Positions 52,329 through 62,800 of a DNA stretch of 64,000 bases are shown here, one piece after another. Made by a program: the position numbers and the translations under genes. Source of the stretch: Lentzea cavernae (lineage in GTDB: Bacteria > Actinomycetota > Actinomycetes > Mycobacteriales > Pseudonocardiaceae). The stretch is taken from the NCBI RefSeq assembly GCF_014653695.1, contig NZ_BNAR01000004.1, positions 700,645-764,644 on the forward strand, given 5' to 3'. Position 1 is the stretch's first letter. Each line of letters opens with the position of its first letter. The notes beneath the pieces are model-generated. The model saw only the letters and a program-made list of their open reading frames with translations, did not search any database and was not told the DNA's origin.

Positions 52329-55300
52329 TCACCCTCCCATCTGCTTGAGCACGGCGGCGAGACTCGCTTGATCGATGTTGGCCAGCGGGAAGTCGGACGG
52401 AGTCACGCCGCCCGCACCCGACTGGCAGTGCTCCACGAGGTCGCGGAGCACGTCCACATAACGCGCCGCGAGACGCTCCACGGTCGCCTGCGAGTGGACG
52501 TTGGTGCTGAAATACCACTCCACGAGCAGGCGACCGTCGGAGGTCTGCTCGGCTTCGATGTGCAGAAGGTGCGAACGGTTCCCCTGTTCGTTCTCCGTTG
52601 GTCCGCAGAGGTCGGAGGAGAGTTCTTCGCTAATCAGGCCGACCGCGTCGTCGCCCGCTGCGTCAAACGCTCCAAGGTAGTTGAACAGAACCGGCCGCGC
52701 AGGCGCTTGCACCAATTGCTCGTCGCGTTCCAGGTAGCGGAGGACCCCGTACCCGACACCGCGGCGCGGGACGGTCCGCAGCTGCTCCTTGACCGCCTTG
52801 ATCAGCTCACCGCTGTCGTTGAGGCGGTGGTGCCGCAGGCGCACCGGGAAGATCGACGTGAACCACCCGACGGTGCGGGACAGGTCGACGCCGTCCGCGA
52901 TCGCCTCGCGGCCGTGGCTCTCCAGGTCGATCGTGACGTCGCCGGCGCCGGCCCACTCGCCCAGGGTCTTGAGCAGCGCGGCCAGCAGCAGGTCGTTGAT
53001 CTGCGTCCGGTAGGCCTTATGCGCCTCGCCCAGCAGCAGTTCGGTCGACCTCGCGTCGAGCCAGCCGCGGACCGTGTCGGCCGATTCCTCCGTGTTGGCA
53101 CCATGACCGTCGACGGGCACCGCGGTGACCCGTTCGGTCTGCGCCACCCAGTGGCCGCGTTCGGCCTGCGGGTCGTCGGCGTGCAGCACCTCGGCCCACT
53201 GCTGGAACGACGTCGTCTTCGGCCCGAGCGGTCCGCCCTGGTAGACGGTGTCCAGGTCCTCCAGCAGCACGTTCCACGCCACGCCGTCCATGACGAAGTG
53301 GTGCGCGGTGAGCCCGAGCCAGGCCGGTTCGTCGCCGCGGTCGAAGTACAGCGCGGCCACGAGCGGACCTTCGGCCAGGCGCAACGACGTCTGCGCCTCG
53401 GTCATCAGCGCCACGACCTCGTCGTCGTCCTGGGCCGTGACCACGCGCAGAAGCGGCTGCAGCTCACCGTCGTTGTCCTGCACCCAGGTGCCGCCTTCCT
53501 GGCGGAACCTGATGCGCAGCGCGTCGTGGTGGGCGACGACGGTGTCGAGCGCCCGCGCGAGCCTCCCGGGATCGGTGCCGGCCGCCAGCTCGAACACACC
53601 CGACCAGTTCCAGTGGTCGCGGTCGGGAATGTCCTCCTCGACGAACCAGTGCTGGATCGGCGTGAGCGGCACGGGCCCGGTGACCGCCCCCTGTTCCGCC
53701 AGCATGGCGGTCGGGGTGTCGCGCACGACCGGCGCGAGCTCGGCGATGGTCTGGTGGGCGAACACGTCCGCCACGTCCACACCCAGACCGGCCGCACGGG
53801 TGCGCGCCACGATCTGCAGACTCAGGATCGAGTCGCCGCCCAGCTCGAAGAAGTTGTCGTGCACGCCGACGCGTTCGAGGCCCAGCACCTGCGCCCACAC
53901 CTCGGCCAGCACGTCCTCGGCGGACGTCCTCGGTGCTTCGAAGACCTCGGCCGTCGTCCCGGGCTCCGGGTCGGGCAGCCCCTTGCGGTCGACCTTGCCG
54001 TTCGGGGTGAGCGGAATCCGGTCCAGCGCGACGAACACCGACGGCACGAGGTAGTCCGGCACGCGTTCGCGCAACCACGACCGCAGTTCCTTCGAGTCGG
54101 ACTCGCCTTCCGCGACGACGTACGCGACCAGCCGCTTGCCGCCGTGCGGACCTCCTTCTCGTGCCACCACGACGACATCGCGCACGTTCGGGTGGTCACC
54201 GATGACGACCTCGACCTCACCGGGCTCGACCCGGTAGCCGCGGATCTTGACCTGCTCGTCGACACGTCCGAGGAACTCGATCGTGCCGTCCGCACGCCAC
54301 CGCGCCCGGTCACCGGTGCGGTAGAGCCTGCCGCCGCTCGCGCCGAACACGTCCGGCACGAACCGTTCCGCGGTCAGGTCCGGCCGGTTCACGTAACCCC
54401 GTGCCACGCCCGGACCACCGACCAGCAGCTCGCCGGGAACACCGACCGGGGCAGGGCGCATCGCGTCGTCGACGATGACGGCACGGGCACCGGCAAGCGG
54501 CGTGCCGATGGGCACCACGGCCTGCGGGTGGTCCTCGCCGACCGGGTGGAAGATCGAGTCGATCGCCGCCTCGGTCACACCGAACACGTTGCCCGGCACC
54601 GCGTTCGGCGCCACCTCCGCAACAGCGGTCGTGAGCGCGTCGTGCGTCCACATGTCCGTACCCGAGATCACCAACCGCAGTGACTCGACGGGTCCCGCCT
54701 CGCGGCAGTGCGCGGCCAGGTCGCGCAGCAGCATGCCCGGCACGATCTCCGCGATCGCCACACCGTCGTCCGAAAGCGTGCGGTGCAGCGATTCCACGGA
54801 CACGTGCTCGTCGTGCGGAAGGAACACCACCGTCTGCCCGAACGCCAACGCCCTCGTCATGTCACCGATCGACACGTCGAAGCCAGGCCCGGACATCGAC
54901 AACACCGGCCCAGGCCCGCCCAGCGCAGCCAGCCCGTCACGCCAACCGGCCACATAGGACGAAAGAGCGCTGTGCGTGACCGCCACGCCCTTCGGACGGC
55001 CGGTCGAGCCCGAGGTGTAGGCGATGTACGCCACGGCGGCGGGATCCACCGGCGGGATCGGCTCGGCGGGAACCGCCGACGGCACGTCCACCAGCAGCAC
55101 CGCGTCGGTGAACCCGGCCGACGCCGTGGTCCCCGCCAGCTCCCCGACGAGGTCCGTGGTCGTGACCACCGCGACCACACCGGCGTCCTCCAGCAGGTAC
55201 TGCAGCCGTTCGGCCGGCAGCCCCGGGTTGACCGGCACGTACGCACCGCCGGACCGCAGCACGCCCTGGAACGCGACCGCCAGGTCGATTCCCCGCGGCA

Positions 55301-56815
55301 CCAGCACCGCCACCGGCGACTCGGCCTTCACACCCGCGCGCCGCAGCCGTGCCGCCAAGCCGGCGGAACGGGCGTCCAGCTCGGCGAACGTCAGGCTCCG
55401 GTCACCGCACTTCGCGGCGACGCCGTCCGTCCACCCCTGGATCAGTTGCGGCACCGGCAGTTCCGCGACCGGGACCGCCGTCTCGCCCTGCGCCACGAGC
55501 CGGGCGGCCTGTTCCGGGCGCTGCAACGGCAGGTCGGCGACGGCCAGGTCCGGCTCGTGGGCCACGGCCGTGAGAACGACGACGAGCTGGTCGAGCACGC
55601 GTTCGACCGTGGTGGCGTCGAAAGCGGCGGTGGAGAACTCCGCCTCGATCTTGAGCGTGGCCTCGAGGTCGACCGCGAACGTGAGCGGGTAGTTGCCCTG
55701 CTCGACGGACTCGACGGCGTCGGCCCAGTCCTCGCCCGCCTCGTCGGGTGCTTCCTCCTGCGGGTAGTTGCCGAACACCACGATGCTGTCGAACAGCTGG
55801 CGCCCGTGCGGAACAGCCGACCACCGCTGCACGTCCACCAACGGCGTGAACTCGAACCGTTGCAGCGCGACCTGGTTGTCGCTCAGCTCGTGCAACCACG
55901 TGGAGAACGGCGTGCTGCCGGGGATCGTGGCGCGGACGGGCAGCGTGTTGATGAACAACCCGACCATCGACTCGACCCCGGCCAGGTCGGCCGGACGGCC
56001 GGACACGGTCAAGCCGAACACCACGTCGTTCTCGCCCGAGTTGTCCGCGAGGACCTTGGCCCACGCGGCCTGCACGACCGTCGACAACGTGACGCGCTCC
56101 CGCCGGGCCAGCTCGACGAGCCTGGTGGTGACGTCGTCGTCGAGGTGCGTACGGCGCCGGTCCTGGGCGTAGTGGCTCGCGGCCAGGCGGTCCACCGGCA
56201 GTGCGGTGGGCGCCTCGAACCCGTCGAGGTAGGTGCGCCAGAACCCTTCCGTGTCAGCGGGATCGCGCTGGCCGAGCCAGGCGATGTAGTCGCGGTACGG
56301 ACGTGCCGGCGGCAGCGGCTGCCCCTGGTAGGCGGCGGACACCTCGTCCATCACCACCGGCAGGCTCCACCCGTCGCACAACCCCTGGTACAGGCCCCAG
56401 ACGAGCCAGTTCCGGCCGTCGCCGCGGTCGACGAGGTACAGCCTGGTGAGCGGAGGCCGCGCCAGGTCGAAGCCGAGCGCGCGGTCTTCGGCGAGGAGCT
56501 CCTGCAGCTCGATCTGTTGCGCGGCCTCGTCGAGACCGGACCAGTCCCGCTGCTCGAGCGGCACGTCGACACCGGCGAGCACGATCTGCACCGGTTCGCT
56601 GACGCCCTCCCACACGAACCCGCTGCGCAGCGCCGCGTGCCGGGCGACCACCTGGCGCCAGGCCGCGGCCAGCCGCCCGGTGTCGATCGACCCGGCCAGG
56701 TCGTAGACGCCCTGACCCCAGTACAGGCCGTCGCCCTCGTCCGGGGCGCCGACGACGCCGAACAACATGCCGGACTGCACCGGCGCCAACCGGTACACGT
56801 CCGCCAGCGAATACC
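52329..56815 (-). other. NRPS-B module (third visible): C (degenerate) - A (Orn-like) - T - E - COM donor
   Basis: Positions 56370-56390 encode YQGLCDG. The A code is again D-V-G-E-I-G-V-I-D-K. The E domain has HHFVMDGVAWN (Ala for Ser) and is otherwise complete. The C-terminal tail is a likely COM donor. Confidence 0.8.
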
Positions 56816-59800
56816 GCTCCGCGAGCCGGTCCACCTCGGACTGCTCCAGCGACGCCAGCGGGAAGTCCGACGGCGTGAAGCCACCGGCCGTCCACCGGCA
56901 GTGCGCGACCAGGTCCCGCAACGCCTCGACGTACCGGGCCGCGACCCGTTCGATCGTGGCGGTGTCGTGGTTCCCGGTCGAGTGGAACCACTCGATCGAC
57001 AGCCGGCCGTCCGCGGTCTGCTGCACCTCGAGCTGCAGCAGGTGCGACCGCGTCCCGCCGTCCGCCTCACTCGGCCCGGCCAGGTCGCCGTCCAGTTCGC
57101 GGCGGATCAGCCCGCCCGTGTCGTCGGCACCGTCGTGCGCACCGAGGTAGTTGAACAGCACGGGCCTGGCCGGTGCGTCGGCCAGCTCGCCCTGCAACCA
57201 CCGCAGCACGCCGTACCCGACGCCCCGGCGCGGCACCGTGCGGAGCTCCTCCTTGACGGCCTTGATCGCCGCCGCCGGATCGTCCCGGTTCGTGAGGCGC
57301 ACCGGGAAGATCGACGTGAACCACCCGACCGTGCGCGACAGGTCCGCACCCTCACGACCGTGGCTCTCCAGGTCGATCGTGACGTGATCGCTGTCGGCCC
57401 ATTCACCCAACGCCTGGGCGAGAGCGGTGAGCAGCAGATCGTTGCCCTGCGTGCGATACGCCTTGTGCGCGTCGCCGAGCAGTGCCGCCGTCGTCTCCGC
57501 GTCGAGCCACGACTGCACGATCGACTCGGACGCGTCGGTGTTCGGACCGTCGCCGTCAGCCGGAAGCGCGACCACGTCGGCCGTCGCCTCGACCCAGTGC
57601 TCGCGTTCGCCGCTCGCGTCGTCGTCCTGCAGCTGCAACGCCCACTGCTGGAACGACGTCGTCTTCGGCGGGAGCTCTTGGCCTGCGTAAGCGGTGTCGA
57701 GGTCCTCCAGCAGGACGTTCCACGACACCCCGTCCATCACGAGGTGGTGGACGGTCAACCCGAGCCACGCAGGTTCGCTGCCGCGGTCGAAGTAGACGGC
57801 GGCGAGCAGCGGTCCATCGGCCAGCCGCAACGACTTCTGCGCCTCGGTCATGTGCTCGACCACGGCGTCGCCGTTCACCACACGCAGGAACCCCGTGCCG
57901 TCGACCGGCGCGTTGACCTGGTTCTCCGGCGTGAACCGGATCCGCAGCGCGTCGTGGTGGGCGACGAGGGCGTCGAGCGCGCGGCTCAGCCGTTCGGGAT
58001 CGGTGCCCGGCGCCAGTTCGAACATGCCCGACCAGTTCCAGTGGTCCCGGTCGGGAAGGTCCTGCGCCAGGAACCACCGCTGGATCGGCGTGAACGGCAC
58101 CGGCCCCGTCACCACCCCCTGCTCGGCCAGCGACGCCTGCGGGGCGTCCCGCACCACCGATGCCAACTCGGCCACAGATTGGTGCGCAAACACGTCCGCC
58201 ACGTCCACACCGAGGCCGGCCGCACGAGTGCGCGCCACGATCTGCAAGCTCAGGATCGAGTCGCCACCGAGCTCGAAGAAGTTGTCGTGCACCCCAACGC
58301 GTTCCACACCCAGGACCTGCGACCACACGGCCGCAAGCGTTTCCTCGGCAGCGGTCCGGGGCGCGACGAACACCTCACCGGCGGTCTCCGGCTCCGGATC
58401 GGGCAGACCACGACGGTCCACCTTCCCGTTCGGCGTCAACGGAAGCCGTTCCAGTGCGACGAACACCGACGGCACCAAGTAGTCCGGCACCCGCTCGCGC
58501 AACCAGTTCCGCAGCTCCTTCGAGCTGAACTCGCCTTCCGCAACGACGTACGCCACCAGTCGCTTGCCGCCGTGCGGCCCGCCCTCTCGTGCCACCACAA
58601 CGACATCACGCACGTCGGGGTGATCACCGATGACGACCTCGACCTCACCGGGCTCCACCCGGTAGCCGCGGATCTTGACCTGCTCGTCGACACGCCCGAG
58701 AAACTCGATCGTCCCGTCCGCACGCCACCGCGCCCGGTCACCCGTGCGGTACAGCCGACCGCCGGTCGACCCGAACACGTCGGGCACGAACCGTTCGGCG
58801 GTCAGGTCCGGCCGGCCCACATATCCCTGGGCCAGACCCGCGCCACCGACGAGCAACTCACCCGGCACGCCCACCGGCGCAGGCCGCAACGAGCCGTCGA
58901 CCACGAAGGCCTGTGCACCGGCCAAAGGCGTACCGATCGGCACCACGGCAGCGGGGTGGTCCTCGCCCACCGGGTGGAAGATGGAGTCGATCGCCGCCTC
59001 GGTCACACCGAACACGTTGCCCGGCACCGCGTTCGGCCCCACCTCGGCCACCGCCGTGGTGAGCGCGTCGTGCGTCCACATGTCCGTACCCGAGATCACC
59101 AACCGGAGCGACTCGACCGGGCCTGCGGTACGGCAGTGCGCGGCCAGGTCACGCAGCAGCATGCCCGGGACGATCTCCGCGACCTCGATCCGGTGCTCCA
59201 CCAGCGTGGCATGCAGCGATTCCACGGACACGTGCTCGTCGTGCGGAAGGAACACCACCGTCTGCCCGAAGGCCAACGCCCGCGTCATGTCCCCGATCGA
59301 CACGTCGAACCCAGGCCCGGACATCGACAACACCGGCCCCGGCCCGCCCAACGCGGCCAGTCCGGCACGCCAACCGGCCACATAGGACGAAAGAGCGCTG
59401 TGGGTGACCGCCACGCCCTTCGGGCGGCCGGTCGAACCTGAGGTGTACGCGATGTAGGCCAACGAGTCGGGGGCGATGGCCGGAAGCGGCACGCTGGGGG
59501 CCGGGGACATCTCGTCCACCAGCAGCACGGCACCGTTGAACGTCGGCAGATCCGTGGTCGTGACCACCGCGACCACACCGGCGTCCGCCAGCAGGTACTC
59601 GAGCCGTTCGGCCGGGAGACCGGGGTTGATCGGCACATACACGCCACCGCTGCGCAGCACGCCCTGGAAGGCGACCGCGAGGTCGAGTCCGCGCGGCACC
59701 AGCACCGCCACCGACGACCCCGCCGTCACTCCGGACTGCCGCAGCCGGGCCGCCAGGGCATCGGCCCTCGCGCCCAGTTCTGCGAACGTGAGCTGCTCGT

Positions 59801-62800
59801 CGCCGCAGATCGCGGCAACGCCATCGCCCTCCTGACCGGCGACCAGGTCCGGCACCGGACGTTCCACGGCCGGTGCGACTGTGCTACCCCACCCGACGAT
59901 CTCCGCCGCCTGCGCAGGGCGGTGCAGCGGGATGTCCTGAACCCGCAAATCAGGCCTCCGCGCCACCGCGGTCAGCACGACCACCAGCCGGTCAAGGATG
60001 CGCTCCACCGTGGCCGCGTCGAACGCGGCCGTGGAGAACTCGGCCTCGATCTTGAGCGTCGCCTCGAGGTCGACCGCGAAGGTGAGCGGGTAGTTGCCCT
60101 GCTCCACCGACTCGGTGGCCTGCAACCAGTCCTCGCCCAGGTCCTCGGGCAGCTCCTCCTGCGGGTAGTTGCCGAACACCACGATGGAGTCGAACAACGC
60201 CCGGCCGTGCGGAACAGCCGACCACCGCTGCACGTCCACCAACGGCGTGTACTCGAAGCGTTGCAGCGCAACCTGGTTGTCCCGCAGCTCGTGCAGCCAC
60301 GAGGTGAACGGCACGTCCGCGGGCACGACAGTCCGCACCGGCAGCGTGTTGATGAACAACCCGACCATCGACTCCACACCGGCCAGCTCGGCCGGGCGAC
60401 CCGAGACGGTCAGGCCGAACACCACGTCGTCCTCACCCGACGACGCCGACAACACCTTGGCCCACGCGGCCTGCACGACGGTCGACAACGTGACGCGCTC
60501 GCGCCGGGCCAGCGCCACCAGCGATGCCGTGACCTCGTCGTCGAGGTGCGTGCGGCGGCGGTCCTGGGCGTAGTGGCTCGCGGCCAGGCGGTCGGCGGGC
60601 AGCGGGGTGGGTGCCTCGAAGCCGGCGAGGTAGGTGCGCCAGAAGGATTCCGGCGCGGACGGGTCGCGTCCGTCGAGCCACGCGATGAAGTCCCGGTAGG
60701 GGCGGGTGGGTTCGAGGGCGCTGCCCTGGTAGGCGGCGGACACCTGGTCCATGACGACGGGCAGGCTCCACCCGTCGCACAGGCCCTGGTAGAGGCCCCA
60801 GATCAGCCAGTTCTGGCCGTTGCCGCGGTCGACCACGTGCAGGCGCATCAGAGGTGGCCGGGCGAGGTCGAACCCGAGCGCGCGGTCCTCCTCCAGCAGC
60901 TCCTGCAGCTTGGCCTGTTGTGCGGCCTCGTCCAGGCCCGACCAGTCGTGGGACGTCAGCGGCACGCCGACCTCGCCGAGCACGACCTGGACCGGCTCCG
61001 CCACGCCCTCCCACACGAACCCGCTGCGCAGCGACGCGTGCCGGGCGATCACCTCACGCCACGCCGCCGCGAACCGCACGAGGTCGATCGGGCCGGCCAG
61101 GTCGTAGACGCTCTGGCCCCAGTAGAGGCCGTCGACCGGCGAGCCGACGACGCCGAACAACATGCCCGACTGCACCGGCGCCAGGCGGTACACGTCCGCC
61201 AAGTCGTAGAGGGAGGCGAGCAGGTCCACCTCTGGCTGTGCCAGCGAGGCGAGCGGGAAGTCCGACGGCGTGAAACCACTGGCAGAACGGCAATGCGCCA
61301 CCAGTTCGCGCAACGCCTCGACGTAGCGAGCCGCGACCCGTTCAACGGTGGCGGTGTCGTGCACGTTCGCCGAGTGGAACCACTCGATCGACAACCGGCC
61401 GTCAGCGCTCTGCTGCACCTCGATCTGCAACAAGTGCGACCGGGTTCCGCCTACACCTTCGGTCGGCCCGGCGAGATCACCGTCGAGCTCACGGCGGAGA
61501 AGCCCGGAGGAGTCGTCCGCGTCGTAGGCGCCGAGGTAGTTGAACAGCACCGGACGCTCGGGAGCGGCCAGATCGTCCCGCAACCAGCGCAGCACGCCGT
61601 AGCCGACACCGCGACGCGGCACCGACCGCAGTTCCTCCTTGACGGCCTTGATCGCCGATGCCGGGTTGACCTCGTGGGTCAGGCGCACCGGGAAGATCGA
61701 CGTGAACCAGCCAATGGTGCGCGACAGGTCAGCGCCCTCACGACCGTGGCTCTCCAGGTCGATCGTGACGTGATCGCTGTCAGCCCACTCCCCCAACGCT
61801 TGGGCGAGAGCGGCCAACAGCAAGTCGTTGCCCTGCGTGCGATACGCCTTGTGCGCGTCACCGAGCAGCATCGCGGTCGTCTCGGCGTCGAGCCACGACT
61901 GCACGATCGACTCGGACGCGTCGGTGTTCGGGCCGTCGCCGTCAGCGGGAAGCTCGGCAACGTCCGCGGTCGCGGCGATCCAGTGCTCGCGTTCGGCGCT
62001 GGCGTCGTCGTCCTGCAGCTGCAACGCCCACTGCTGGAACGACGTCGTCTTCGGCCCGAGCTCCCGGCCTGCGTAAGCGGTGTCGAGGTCCTCCAGCAGG
62101 ACGTTCCACGACACGCCGTCCATCACCAGGTGGTGCACGGTCAACCCGAACCACGCCGGCTCGTCGCCGCGGTCGAAGAAGACCCCCGCCAGCAGCGGTC
62201 CGTCGGCCAGGCGCAACGACTTCTGGGCCTCGGTCATGCGCTCGACCATGGCATCGTCTGCCACGACACGCAGGAACCCGCCACCGTCGACCGGCGCGTT
62301 GGACTGGCTCTCGGGCGTGAACCGAATGCGCAGGGCGTCGTGGTGAGCCACCACGGCGTCGAGCGCCTGACCCAACCGGACCGGATCGGTGCCGGGTGCC
62401 AGTTCGAACATGCCCGACCAGTTCCAGTGGTCGCGGTCCGGGACGTCCTGCGCCAGGAACCACCGCTGGATCGGCGTGAAGGGCACCGGCCCGGTCACCA
62501 CGCCCTGCTCGGCCGAGGTCACCGCAGGGGTGTCGCGCACGGCAAGAGCGAGCTCGGCGATGGTCTGGTGGGCGAACACGTCCGCCACGTCCACACCAAG
62601 CCCAGCGGCACGAACCCGAGCCACGATCTGCAGGCTGACGATCGAGTCGCCACCAAGCTCGAAGAAGTTGTCGTGCACACCGACGCGCTCAACACCCAGC
62701 ACGCCACTCCACACCGCGGCGAGAGTCTCCTCGACAGCGGTCCGAGCAGCGACATATGCCTCACCGGCCGTCTCCGGCTCCGGGTCAGGCAAACCACGAC

